This document shows, piece after piece, positions 44,549 to 53,028 of a DNA stretch of 64,000 nucleotides. Every line of letters begins with the position of its first letter. Position 1 is the first letter of the stretch. This stretch comes from Io17-Chloro-G2 sp965226825. GTDB lineage: Bacteria; Chloroflexota; Dehalococcoidia; Lucifugimonadales; UBA3495. The notes below the pieces were generated by a model. That model saw only the letters and a list, made by a program, of their open reading frames with translations, had not been told where the DNA came from and made no database searches. A program made the translations under genes and the position numbers. The DNA lies in contig CBDDED010000003.1 of the NCBI GenBank assembly GCA_965226825.1, forward strand, positions 1-64,000, read 5' to 3'.

Positions 44549-44926
44549 ATGACCTTAACCAATTCCGCACAAGAGATTTTTGAAGATGCCCGGCAACTGT
44601 ACCGTGCGGCGATAGAACGGCTAGAAGCCGGTGATGTACGAGATGCTGCTGAAAAGGCTTGGTGCGCGACTCTCAGAGCTACCAATGCGTTGATTGTGTC
44701 CCAGGGAGGACATGAACTAGAGAGGTCACCTCAGACCTCGAGGGAGTTGGACCGTCTGGCGGAAAATGACCAGAGAATAAAGTCTCTGGTTGGTCGTTAT
44801 TACTCACGCCAAAGCCGCTTGCATGGTGACTGTTTTTACGTGGGATTGTGTCAGGAATCTGCTACGGTACGACGAATCCGAGAGACTGACCTCTACATTC
44901 GAGACGCCGAAGAATTTGCGAGGTAG
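44549..44926 (+). CDS. Small helical protein, HEPN/PaREP1-like
   Basis: 125 residues, mostly helices: EDARQLYRAAIERLEAGDVR, DAAEKAWCATLRATNALIVS, then LVGRYYSRQSRLHGDCFYVG and LYIRDAEEFAR. The pattern of an N-terminal helix pair, an Ala-rich core and a final E-rich helix resembles HEPN or PaREP1 domains. A conserved RxxxxH catalytic motif is not clear (RLHGDCF is a weak candidate). ATG 44549 has GGGGCGAG upstream. No MNT partner is adjacent. Function unknown. Confidence 0.55.
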   Translation: MTLTNSAQEIFEDARQLYRAAIERLEAGDVRDAAEKAWCATLRATNALIVSQGGHELERSPQTSRELDRLAENDQRIKSLVGRYYSRQSRLHGDCFYVGLCQESATVRRIRETDLYIRDAEEFAR

Positions 44927-45071
44927 CTCTGGTCAATTCCCAGAATTAATCCTCACCACCCTTCAATAATCCACCTTCATTCTCGCCACACCACAAACGC
45001 TTTCACGTAGCCGCATTCTGCTGGTCCTCAGATTCTGGAATCCGATAGCCCTCAATGTCCCTCCGGTTTGC

Positions 45072-45099
45072 TTGACTGGTTTTGGCGCCCCCCTATAAT
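45072..45099 (+). promoter_or_regulatory. Strong sigma-70-type promoter before the Nudix gene
   Basis: TTGACT (45072-45077) and TATAAT (45094-45099) are separated by 16 bases, in the gap upstream of the Nudix/GNAT pair. The match to the consensus is close (11 of 12). Confidence 0.6.
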
Positions 45100-45171
45100 A
45101 TTTGTAGTGTGGCGCCGGTCACCGCTATGCAGCGGCCCACCGGCCAGCGCGGGAGGATAGAGCGGGGGAGA

Positions 45172-45687
45172 ATGAAGGGCAAGCACTCCAAGCCAAGGAC
45201 GGAACACCTGGTCTCTGCCGGCGGCGTAGTCTATCGCTGGGTGGACGGCAATATCGAGGCGGTCCTCTGCGGACGCCACGTGGCTCCGCAACCGTCGGAC
45301 AACTCCGGAGTCCAGTCTTTGGACGCGGCATCCCGCCCGGTTCGGTGGAGCCTGGCGAAGGGAACGCCGGACCCTGGCGAGACCATGGAGGAAACCGCCC
45401 TTAGAGAGGTCAGGGAAGAGACCGGGCTGGAAGTCGAGATAGATGCCCCCATCGACAGCATCGAGTACTGGTTCGCCGAACGCGGCAAAAATGTCCGGTT
45501 CCACAAAACAGTCCACTTTTACCTGATGGTCCCACGAGGAGGGGACACTAACCAACACGACCCGGAATTCGATGTGGTACAGTGGTTCCCTTACGATCAG
45601 GCCTTGAATGCCGTGGGGTATGCCAACGAAGCCGGTGTACTGCGGAAGGCTTTGGACCTGATTAACCAGCCGAGGGAGACTCCTTAG
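45172..45687 (+). CDS. Nudix hydrolase
   Basis: 171 residues with a complete Nudix box: GTPDPGETMEETALREVREE followed by TGLEV, matching G-x5-E-x7-RE-U-x-EE-x-G-U. It hydrolyses nucleoside diphosphates linked to another moiety, with the substrate set outside the box. ATG 45172 follows GGGGGAG. Upstream starts at 45082 and 45129 lack a site and would add a basic leader. It is co-transcribed with the GNAT gene, which starts 2 bp after its stop. Confidence 0.9.
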   Translation: MKGKHSKPRTEHLVSAGGVVYRWVDGNIEAVLCGRHVAPQPSDNSGVQSLDAASRPVRWSLAKGTPDPGETMEETALREVREETGLEVEIDAPIDSIEYWFAERGKNVRFHKTVHFYLMVPRGGDTNQHDPEFDVVQWFPYDQALNAVGYANEAGVLRKALDLINQPRETP

Positions 45688-45688
45688 A

Positions 45689-46279
45689 ATGCCCGAGTTG
45701 CATGGCGCCAGGATTATTCTCCGGGACAAGCACATCGACGATGCGGAGTTGGACTACATCTGGCGCAGCGACCCCGAGTTGGCCCGGTTGGACGCCGCCT
45801 ATCCCCTGACCATGACTTACGACCGGTTCTTGAAGATATATCAAGACCAGTTGAAGTACCCCACCCCCGGCTCTCACCACTTTGCCGCGGTTACCCATGA
45901 GGGTAAGTTCATCGGCAACTGCATGTACTATGACCTTGACAGCGTCAACATGGAGGCCGAGCTGGGCATCGTCATCGGGGACCGGGACTACTGGGGTAAC
46001 GCTTTCGGGTACGACGCCGTAACGACTCTCTTGGAATACCTGTTCAAGGAGAGGAACCTCAAACGGGTCTACCTGCACACCCTGGAATGGAACGAGCGCG
46101 CCCAACGCTGCTTCGCCCGGTGCGGCTTTCAGGAAGTGAGAAAAGTCCGTCGCATGTCCTTTGACTTCATCTTGATGGAAGTGAAACGGGACGACTGGCT
46201 GGAAGATGCGGAGCGCCGTCTGAGCAGCCGGTGGTCCTACCGGGAAGAGTCTACCGGAAAAGAATCCCCCGGCGAATAG
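45689..46279 (+). CDS. GNAT-family N-acetyltransferase
   Basis: 196 residues of the RimJ/RimL kind. The N-terminal part is GARIILRDKHIDDAELDYIW. The acetyl-CoA site region is GIVIGDRDYWGNAFGYDAVT and YLFKERNLKRVYLHTLEWNE. The end has RCFARCGFQEVRKVR, a typical GNAT finish. The acceptor is unknown. It is immediately adjacent to the Nudix gene (1 bp), so the two are probably translated from one message. Confidence 0.9.
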   Translation: MPELHGARIILRDKHIDDAELDYIWRSDPELARLDAAYPLTMTYDRFLKIYQDQLKYPTPGSHHFAAVTHEGKFIGNCMYYDLDSVNMEAELGIVIGDRDYWGNAFGYDAVTTLLEYLFKERNLKRVYLHTLEWNERAQRCFARCGFQEVRKVRRMSFDFILMEVKRDDWLEDAERRLSSRWSYREESTGKESPGE

Positions 46280-46347
46280 CCACCCGGTCGTTGATCGTCA
46301 GTCCAACGCCGGACCAATCAAACCCCTGGATCCCGCCAACCTCCGGT

Positions 46348-47076
46348 CTACCCGATTTCCACCGCCTCGATCGCCCCACCCAGGTCCACCGCGCCCGTGT
46401 ACAACGCTCTGCCTAGAATGACTCCTTCCACCCCGGTTTCCTTCAGCTTCAGAATGTGGGCCACCGAGGCGATTCCGCCGGAAGCCTGGACGGCCATTTC
46501 AGACTGTTCCACCAGGTTGGCGTTGCCCGCGTAGTTGGGTTCGGTGAGGGTGCCGTCCCTTGATATGTCGGTGTAGAGCAGGCGGACTACGCCCAGTTGG
46601 GCCATCGAGTGGGCCAGGTCCAGCACGTCTACGTCGGTGTTTTCGGTCCAACCTCGGGTAGACACCTTTCCGTCTCTGGCGTCCAACGCCACAACCACGC
46701 GCTCATTGCCAAACCGGGAAGTTAATTCTTTTGCCAGGTCCGGGTTCTCCACGGCGGCGGTGCCGATAACCACCCGGTCGGCGCCCCCGTTAATCAAGGC
46801 CGCCGCAGTTGGAAAGCCCCGGATGCCCCCGCCCACTTGGACCGGTATGGACAATGCCCGGATGATCTCGGAGATCTTGTCCCGGTTGGTACGGCCGTCC
46901 TGGGCCGCGCCGTCAAGGTCAACCAGGTGGAGGCGGGGAGCCCCCTGGGCCTGATAGTTCAGCGCCACGGACAGGGGGTCGTCGGAATACACGGTTTCCT
47001 GGCTGAAATCCCCCTGGTAAAGACGCACGCAACATCCGGCTCTAAGGTCAATGGACGGTATGACTTCCATAGGCAT
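46348..47076 (-). CDS. hisA: Phosphoribosyl-formimino-AICAR ribonucleotide isomerase
   Basis: 242 residues. It opens EVIPSIDLRAGCCVRLYQGD, where the Asp of PSIDL is catalytic. It has HLVDLDGAAQDG, QVGGGIRGFPTA and a second catalytic Asp near LYTDISRDGTL. VQASGGIASVAHI completes the half-barrel repeat typical of HisA. It converts ProFAR to PRFAR in histidine synthesis. hisH lies 47 bp upstream on the same strand. hisF is not adjacent and is not in the window. Confidence 0.95.
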   Translation of the reverse strand: MPMEVIPSIDLRAGCCVRLYQGDFSQETVYSDDPLSVALNYQAQGAPRLHLVDLDGAAQDGRTNRDKISEIIRALSIPVQVGGGIRGFPTAAALINGGADRVVIGTAAVENPDLAKELTSRFGNERVVVALDARDGKVSTRGWTENTDVDVLDLAHSMAQLGVVRLLYTDISRDGTLTEPNYAGNANLVEQSEMAVQASGGIASVAHILKLKETGVEGVILGRALYTGAVDLGGAIEAVEIG

Positions 47077-47123
47077 GGACCCCTGGCAGGTGCGGACCCC
47101 TGACCGGACGTGGGTGCCGGACG

Positions 47124-47813
47124 CTAGTCGTCGGCTCCGGGCGTTCGGCCGGCGACTAGGGTGGAATTCCCCAACCGGGACGGACTTCCGGCTTGTGCTA
47201 CGAAGTTTTCGTAGATGCGCAACCCAACCGGCCCGCTCTTCTCTGGGTGGAATTGGGTGGCCAGCAGGTTGTCCCGGGCCAGGATGCTGCAGAAAGTCAC
47301 GCCGTAGTCGGTGGCCCCCGCTACGTTCTTGGCCTGGTCGGGAGCCGCATAGTAGCTGTGGACGAAGTAGAACTGGCTGGACGGGCCAATGCCTTCCAGG
47401 AAGGGATGCGGCGTGCGAATATCTACGCTATTCCATCCCATGTGCGGGACTTTCAGGTTACTCTCCGCGCCCGGTTGAAACCGTTTCACTGTTCCGGGCA
47501 CGATGCCCAAACATGGGGCGTCGCCCTCCTCGGTTCGGTCCAACAACAACTGGAGCCCCAGGCAGATTCCCAGGAACGGCCTGCCGGTGGCCAGAAAGTT
47601 CTTGATTGGCTCTACCAGGTGGCGTGATTCCAGTGCCGACATGGCCTGGGGAGCGGAACCGACTCCGGGTAGAATCGCGCCGTCCGCTGTCGCCAGCAGA
47701 TCAGGGTCGCCGGTCACCAGGGGTGTTACGCCCACCGACTCCAGCGCCTTGGCGACGCTGCGCAGGTTCCCCGACTCATAGTCGATGACGACGATATTTG
47801 GCGGACGACCCAT
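47124..47813 (-). CDS. hisH: Imidazole glycerol phosphate synthase, glutamine amidotransferase subunit
   Basis: 229 residues of class I glutaminase. FLGICLGLQLL carries the catalytic Cys, QFHPEKSG the His and Glu, and YFVHSYYA the conserved strand. It starts PNIVVIDYESGNLRSVAKAL and has ILPGVGSAPQAM. It supplies ammonia to HisF, whose gene is elsewhere. A variable tail of about 25 residues, ending AGRTPGADD, follows the domain. hisA is downstream and the cobalamin adenosyltransferase gene upstream, all on one strand. Confidence 0.95.
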   Translation of the reverse strand: MGRPPNIVVIDYESGNLRSVAKALESVGVTPLVTGDPDLLATADGAILPGVGSAPQAMSALESRHLVEPIKNFLATGRPFLGICLGLQLLLDRTEEGDAPCLGIVPGTVKRFQPGAESNLKVPHMGWNSVDIRTPHPFLEGIGPSSQFYFVHSYYAAPDQAKNVAGATDYGVTFCSILARDNLLATQFHPEKSGPVGLRIYENFVAQAGSPSRLGNSTLVAGRTPGADD

Positions 47814-47836
47814 TAAGACACAGTACCCATGAAGGC

Positions 47837-48421
47837 TCAGGTCCGGTCGCCGGTGGCTCGTTCGATTGGAAGGTGGCGGTCCTGGTACCGGGCTAGGACA
47901 AACAGCAGGTCGCCCAAACGGTTCAGGTAGGCGGTGATAAGCCCGTTGGCCAACCTTCCGGCCTCCTCCAGCGCCACCACTCTCCGTTCCGCAGTCCTGA
48001 TGATGGTCCGGCCCATGTCGATAGCCGCCGACGCCTCCGATCCTCCTGGGAGGACAAAAACCGTGGGCATCTGGAATTCTTCCTCCAGGGAGTCTATGGT
48101 AGTTTCCAGGCTTTCTACCATGTCCTCGGTCACCGGCGTGAAGTGCTCCTTGAAAAGTTCGTACTTGTCCGGGTCGGTTGCCAGTTCGGCCGCGACCATG
48201 AACAAATCCCGTTGCAGGTCGCGCAGTATGTCTTTCACCTTGGGGTCATCGGACTTGGCGCGGCCCAACCCCATAGCCGACACCGCCTCGTCAGTGATGC
48301 CATAGGCCTCGGTGTGAGGGTTGTTCTTGGACACCCTCCCGCCGTACAGGAGGCTGGTTTCCCCCTTATCGCCAAACTTGGTGTAAACCTTCTTTCTGTA
48401 GGACGAGGATGAAGAAGTCAC
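47837..48421 (-). CDS. ATP:cob(I)alamin adenosyltransferase, PduO type
   Basis: 194 residues. The ATP-binding start KVYTKFGDKGETSLLYGGRV is diagnostic of PduO-type enzymes. The later GGSEASAAIDMGRTIIRTAE and LNRLGDLLFVLARYQD form the helical bundle and second signature. It transfers adenosyl to cobalamin to make the B12 coenzyme. GTG 48421 starts the frame after AAGAGGAAAA. It probably shares a transcript with hisH and hisA, 23 bp downstream. Confidence 0.93.
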   Translation of the reverse strand: MTSSSSSYRKKVYTKFGDKGETSLLYGGRVSKNNPHTEAYGITDEAVSAMGLGRAKSDDPKVKDILRDLQRDLFMVAAELATDPDKYELFKEHFTPVTEDMVESLETTIDSLEEEFQMPTVFVLPGGSEASAAIDMGRTIIRTAERRVVALEEAGRLANGLITAYLNRLGDLLFVLARYQDRHLPIERATGDRT

Positions 48422-48532
48422 AGAATTTTTCCTCTTGGAGGCGGGGTGGTTCGGCTCAGCCGCATTCTAGCACAGGCCAATTAGTAGGACTATACTAGGC
48501 CCGGCAACACCGGAGTCCTTTACCTGTCCCCC

Positions 48533-49050
48533 GTCAATCTCGCCGCAGCGGGAATCCAAAGCCCCGGTTATGCCATTACCGCGAGAGTTGACCCCGCCCC
48601 CGCCATTCTCGCCGCAGCGGGAATCCAGAGCCCCGGTTATGCCATTAATGCGAGGAGTTGACCCAGCCCCCGTTAATCTCGCCGTAGCGGGAATCCACAG
48701 CGCCGGATATGCCATTAATGCGAGAGTGGACCCCACCCCCGCCATTCTCACCGCAGCGGGAACCCAGAGCCCCGGTTATGCCATTAATGCGAGAGAGTGG
48801 ACACCGCCCCCGTTAATCTCGCCGCAGCGGGAATCCACAGCGCCGGATATGCCATTAATGCGAGAGTGGACCCCACCCCCCGCCATTCTCACCGCAGCGG
48901 GAACCTAGAGCCCCGGTTATGCCATTAATGCGAGAGTGGACACCGCCCCCGTTAATCTCGCCGCAGCGGGAATCCAGAGCCCCGGTTATGCCTTTAATGC
49001 GAGAGTGGACCCCGCCCCCGTCAATCTCGCCGCAGCGGGAATCCAGGAAA
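48533..49050. repeat. Tandem array of eight REP-like units (67-72 bp)
   Basis: Eight units start near 48533, 48600, 48669, 48741, 48812, 48880, 48951 and 49020. Each begins with a variant of CTCGCCGCAGCGGGAATCC and ends with GTTATGCCATTAATGCGAG plus a GGACCCC stretch. Units 3-4 and 5-6 repeat as a pair about 139 bp long (GTTAATCTC / GGATATG alternating with CCATTCTCACC / GGTTATG), so the array has a higher-order dimer. The last unit is partial. It fills the 784-bp divergent gap between the adenosyltransferase and cofE genes. Confidence 0.9.
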
Positions 49051-49205
49051 TCATTATGGGTGACCAAGCTCGCGCAAAGCCGGAAAACGTCCGCTGCTAC
49101 CAACATTTTGGTCGCCAACAACGGAATGGATTCCCGCCGCGGCGAAATTGACGGGGGAATTCAATGACAATGAGAAAACCCTGAGCAACATAAGAGGTAG
49201 AGATT

Positions 49206-49964
49206 ATGCCGCCGGAAGTTCGGGTAATCGGCGTACATGGTATGCCGGAGATAAACAGTGGAGACCCCCTGGGGGCCATGCTCGTGGACGCCGCGTCGAC
49301 CCAGGGATCGCCCCTGGAATCGGGCGACGTGCTGGTGGTAACCCAGAAAGTCGTGTCCAAGGCGGAAGGCCGGGTGGTCAGCCTGCAGGGCGTGGAGCCA
49401 TCCCAGCTGGCCTTGCAAATCTCCGAGGGTCATCGCCGCGACGCCCGGCACACTGAGATGATCCTGCGGGAAAGCCGGCGGATTGTGCGCATGGACCGGG
49501 GAGCCGTCATTAGCGAGACCCACCACGGGTTCAACTGCGCCAACGCGGGAATCGATGCCTCCAATATCCCCGGCGGCGACACCGTTTGCCTGCTACCGGT
49601 AGACTCCGACGCCTCGGCCCGCGGCATCCGTCAAATCGTCAAGGAAATGACCGGCGCTGATGTCGCAGTGATTGTCTCCGACACTTTTGGCCGCCCCTGG
49701 CGCAACGCCGCGGCCAACGTGGCCATTGGGGTGGCCGGAATCAACCCCCTGCTCAGCTACGTGGGACAGGAAGACGCCCACGGCAACATGATGTACACAA
49801 CCGTCATTGCCGTGGCCGACGAGCTGGCCGCCACGTCGGAACTCGTAACGGGCAAGGTGCTGGGAGTGCCCGCGGCAATTATCCGCGGCTACGCCTATGA
49901 ACCCAAGGAAGACGCCACCGTGCAGGCTCTGGTGCGAGACCCCAAGAAGGACATGTTCCGGTAG
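49206..49964 (+). CDS. cofE: Coenzyme F420-0:L-glutamate ligase
   Basis: 252 residues. Features are VRVIGVHGMPEINSGDPLGA, VLVVTQKVVSKAEGR, DRGAVISETHHGFNCANAGI, VIVSDTFGRPWRNAAANVAI and ATSELVTGKVLGVPAAIIRG. These are the conserved elements of the single-domain archaeal-type CofE, which adds glutamates to F420-0. No FbiB-like FMN reductase fusion is present, since the length is that of CofE alone. It supports F420 use by the LLM oxidoreductases of this organism. The start ATG 49206 is preceded by AAGAGGTAGAG. Confidence 0.93.
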   Translation: MPPEVRVIGVHGMPEINSGDPLGAMLVDAASTQGSPLESGDVLVVTQKVVSKAEGRVVSLQGVEPSQLALQISEGHRRDARHTEMILRESRRIVRMDRGAVISETHHGFNCANAGIDASNIPGGDTVCLLPVDSDASARGIRQIVKEMTGADVAVIVSDTFGRPWRNAAANVAIGVAGINPLLSYVGQEDAHGNMMYTTVIAVADELAATSELVTGKVLGVPAAIIRGYAYEPKEDATVQALVRDPKKDMFR

Positions 49965-50019
49965 GCACACACGCGAATCCCCGGCGGCCCCGCTGTAGCG
50001 CCGAGCCCGTCAACGCCGC

Positions 50020-51204
50020 CTAAAGGTCCGGCAGCGGCAGCTGGAACGGTGCCCCCCGGTTGGGTTGGTGAAGGTCGGGTTGCCGGTTAGTCTGGTAGAA
50101 CCCTGACACCCCGACGCCCAACAACCGGAAACTGCGTCCATCCTGCAACTCCTGGGACAGCAGCCGCCAGGCGGTTGCCCGAATAGTGGCCTCGTCTCCG
50201 GTGGGCTCGGGCAGGGTCGTCTGCCGGGTGAAAGTGGTGAAGTCCGCCAGCCGGGCCTTCACGGTCACCGTTCTGCCGGTCAACGTCTTGCGCTGCAGAT
50301 GGAGAGCCACTCCGGAAGCCAGCTTATCCATTTCCTGTTTCAGTTCTTCGGGGTCCGTGAGGTCGACGGAGAACGTGTTTTCCGAGCTTACCGACTTGGC
50401 TTCCCTTTCGGTTCTTACTTCGTCCCGGTCCTGACCCAGGGCCTTGGCCTGGATGCCGGACGCCGATTTGCCAAACTGCCGGGTGTGCCACTCCTTGGTT
50501 TGCTGCGCCAACTGCCCTATCGTTTCGATCCCGCTCCGCCGGAGCTTCTCTGCCGTCTTTGGCCCGATACCCCATAGCTTATCCACGGCCAGCGGTTCCA
50601 GAAACGCCCGCTCGTCCCCCGGTTCTACCACCACCAGGCCGTCGGGCTTGCGGATGTCTGAAGCTATTTTAGCCACCGACTTGCTGGTGGCGGCGCCTAC
50701 CGACACAGTCAACCCCGTTTCCAGGCTGACCTGGCTTTTCAGCCGCAGGGCCACAGCCAGCGGAGCCCGGTTGTCAGCTTGCACTCGCTCTGTGATATCG
50801 AGGTATGCCTCATCCAGGGAAAGGGGTTCCACCAGCGGAGTGAAGCTGCGAAAAATGTCCATGACCTGCTTGGACAGCTCCCGGTACCGTGGGAAGCGGG
50901 GACGCACAATTATCCCCTGCGGGCACAATCGGACTGCCGTTTTCATGGGCATGGCGGAGTGGACCCCGAACACCCGCGCTTCGTACGAAGCTGTGGCCAC
51001 CACTCCTCTGCCCTCCGGACGCCCTCCTACCAGAACCGGCTTCCCACGCAGGTCGGGATTGTCCAGCTGCTCCACTGCCGCGTAGAAAGCGTCCAGGTCG
51101 GCGTGAAGAATGTGCCTTCCCGGAGACTCCCCAAGCTCCAATATTTGTGCGGTTATTTGTGCAGTGTTGGCGTCGGCCAATTTCAACCGTCGGCTTGAGC
51201 CCAA
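50020..51204 (-). CDS. dinB: DNA polymerase IV (Y-family)
   Basis: 394 residues. The palm motif HILHADLDAFYAAVEQLDNP, the fingers YEARVFGVHSAMP and the catalytic pair LSLDEAYLD are complete. The helix-hairpin-helix region has LWGIGPKTAEKLRRSGI, and the little finger SENTFSVDL. It copies damaged DNA with low fidelity. No beta-clamp peptide of the QLPLF kind is obvious, but the end FQLPLPDL is a candidate. The start is ATG 51204. Upstream of it is a 417-bp gap with a MITE. Confidence 0.93.
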   Translation of the reverse strand: MGSSRRLKLADANTAQITAQILELGESPGRHILHADLDAFYAAVEQLDNPDLRGKPVLVGGRPEGRGVVATASYEARVFGVHSAMPMKTAVRLCPQGIIVRPRFPRYRELSKQVMDIFRSFTPLVEPLSLDEAYLDITERVQADNRAPLAVALRLKSQVSLETGLTVSVGAATSKSVAKIASDIRKPDGLVVVEPGDERAFLEPLAVDKLWGIGPKTAEKLRRSGIETIGQLAQQTKEWHTRQFGKSASGIQAKALGQDRDEVRTEREAKSVSSENTFSVDLTDPEELKQEMDKLASGVALHLQRKTLTGRTVTVKARLADFTTFTRQTTLPEPTGDEATIRATAWRLLSQELQDGRSFRLLGVGVSGFYQTNRQPDLHQPNRGAPFQLPLPDL

Positions 51205-51322
51205 TTCGGCTAGTGCGAACGCTCCGGTCCGCTAAAAGTCCATTTTAACCCCCAGGCCTCCGGATTTAACCCCCCGGCTGCCATGTCTGCAGGGCCTTTT
51301 CATTGTCATTAACTCCTCCCTC

Positions 51323-51490
51323 CTTCATTCTCACCGCAGTGGGAATCCAGAGCCCTTTCTCCCATCCAACCTGACGCGGGTCTGCAGGAACGCTCGAGGT
51401 TGGACGCCAGCCTGTCCACGCGGCGCGTCTTGGTTGGGATAACCGTCTTGGCGCATGATCAGGGTTCTGGGATCCCTTTGCTACGAAAAT
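51323..51490 (+). repeat. MITE-like palindromic element, copy C
   Basis: The left arm is CTTCATTCTCACCGCAGT then GGGAATCCAGAGCCCT. The right arm AGGGTTCTGGGATCCC (51461-51476) is followed by a degraded end. The interior matches copies A and B (GGGTCTGCAGGAACG, CCTGTCCACGCGGCGCG, GCGCATGATCAGGG). It lies inside the 417-bp gap 51205-51621. A long frame that would begin the next gene inside this element is therefore unlikely to be translated. Confidence 0.75.
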
Positions 51491-51621
51491 ATCTGGGAAG
51501 AATGAAATGGCCCTGGCCATGTCTGGCTTTCCATCCGCTTCCCACCGACCGATGTAGAATCAATGGCGCGTACGGTATGCAGGTAGTAAAATGCCGCCAT
51601 GTCCCCACTTGGAGAGGCCGA

Positions 51622-52956
51622 ATGACCGCCATCTTAGACGAATACCTGGCCAAACATCCCGGGTCTGCCCAACGATTTGCCGAGGCGCTGGGCCTGTTTC
51701 CCGGAGGCGTAACCCATGACACCCGGTACGCCGAACCCTTCCCCTTATACATGACCCACGGTTCCGGCCCCCGCAAATGGGACGTGGACGGCGAGGAGTA
51801 CATCGATTACGTATCGGGGCACGGCGCATTGATCCTGGGGCACTCCCACCCGGCGGTCGCGGCGGCGGTGGCCGACCAGGTGACCCGCGGCACCCACCTG
51901 GGCGCTTCGACCGACGAGGAAGTCCGTTGGGCCAAGGCCGTCATGGCGTTGGTTCCCAGCGTCGAGCGGGTAAGGTTCCACAGTTCGGGGACCGAAGCAA
52001 CCCTGATGGCGATGCGCCTGGCCCGGGCCTACACCGGGAAGCGCAAGGTGATGAAGCTGCAGGACCATTTCCATGGTTGGCACGACTATGCGATGGCCGG
52101 CTCGGACCGCCCTTCCCCCGGCATCCCTGAAGCCAGCTTTGAAAGCATGGTGATTGTTCCCTCCGGCGACCTCGACGCGGTGGAAGACGCCCTGAACCGC
52201 GACCCGGACATTGCGGCCGTCATCCTGGAGCCCACCGGGGCCCACTACGGCCAACTGCCTTTCGACGTTCCCGTCTTTCTGAAGGGCCTTCGGCAGTTAA
52301 CCGCTCAGCACTCGGTTGTGCTCATTTTTGACGAAGTGGTCACCGGTTTCCGGGCATCTCCGGGCGGCGTGCAGGAAAGGTATGGAGTGGCGCCGGACCT
52401 CACCACCATGGCCAAAATCGTGGCCGGCGGTCTGCCCGGCGGCTGCGTGGGCGGACGGGCCGAAATCATCGACATGATGGCCCACCGGGGAGACCCTGAG
52501 TGGGACAACGGGCAGCGGGTATACCACCCTGGGACTTTCAACGCCAATCCCCTCAGCGCAGTGGCTGGCAGCGTCTGCCTGGAGATGATTGCCGCACAAC
52601 CCATCAATCAAAGTGCCGACGCTATGGCTTCCCGGTTGAAGCAGGGGCTCAATGACATTTTCAGCAAGATGGAAGTGGCCGGCCACGCCCACGGCATTGC
52701 TTCGATGATTCACGTGGTGCTGGCCGATTGCGATTGCGGTCGGGAACTATGCACCATGCCGCACCGCCAGATCAAGCAGGCGGCGGCTTCCCCCGCCGTA
52801 ACCGCAATGAAACTGGGCCTGCAAAACCGGGGAATCGACATCATGGGCCGGGACGCGTTCTTGGTGTCGGCAACCCATAACGAAAACGACGTCGATCAAA
52901 CCCTGGCGGCGTTCGAGAGCACCCTGGCCGCCCTCCGCGCCGACAACGCCGTGTGA
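51622..52956 (+). CDS. Glutamate-1-semialdehyde aminomutase-like class III aminotransferase
   Basis: 444 residues of the PLP fold type I. RYAEPFPLYMTHGSG leads into EEYIDYVSGHGALILGHSHP and RVRFHSSGTEATLMAMRLAR. LKLQDHFHGWHDYAM-type and LIFDEVVTGFRASPGGVQE are typical of HemL. The Schiff-base lysine is in MAKIVAGGLPGG. A Cys-rich stretch near the end, VLADCDCGRELCTMPHR, is unusual. It may be the haem-path enzyme or a relative with another substrate. ATG 51622 follows GGAGAGG; upstream frames run through the MITE and are rejected. Confidence 0.85.
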   Translation: MTAILDEYLAKHPGSAQRFAEALGLFPGGVTHDTRYAEPFPLYMTHGSGPRKWDVDGEEYIDYVSGHGALILGHSHPAVAAAVADQVTRGTHLGASTDEEVRWAKAVMALVPSVERVRFHSSGTEATLMAMRLARAYTGKRKVMKLQDHFHGWHDYAMAGSDRPSPGIPEASFESMVIVPSGDLDAVEDALNRDPDIAAVILEPTGAHYGQLPFDVPVFLKGLRQLTAQHSVVLIFDEVVTGFRASPGGVQERYGVAPDLTTMAKIVAGGLPGGCVGGRAEIIDMMAHRGDPEWDNGQRVYHPGTFNANPLSAVAGSVCLEMIAAQPINQSADAMASRLKQGLNDIFSKMEVAGHAHGIASMIHVVLADCDCGRELCTMPHRQIKQAAASPAVTAMKLGLQNRGIDIMGRDAFLVSATHNENDVDQTLAAFESTLAALRADNAV

Positions 52957-53028
52957 CAACTCCGGGGAAACCTGGCGATTCGTCACTACGGAATATTCTT
53001 TTACAGAACACTCAAGGAGGTCTCGCTT

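Noticed and set aside
48533..49050. CRISPR array
   Set aside because: The sequence between the repeat cores is itself conserved between units, and no cas gene is near. It is a tandem repeat array.
51400..51621. N-terminal extension of the HemL-like gene
   Set aside because: It would be translated from inside the MITE copy. ATG 51622 has a proper ribosome site and starts the domain.
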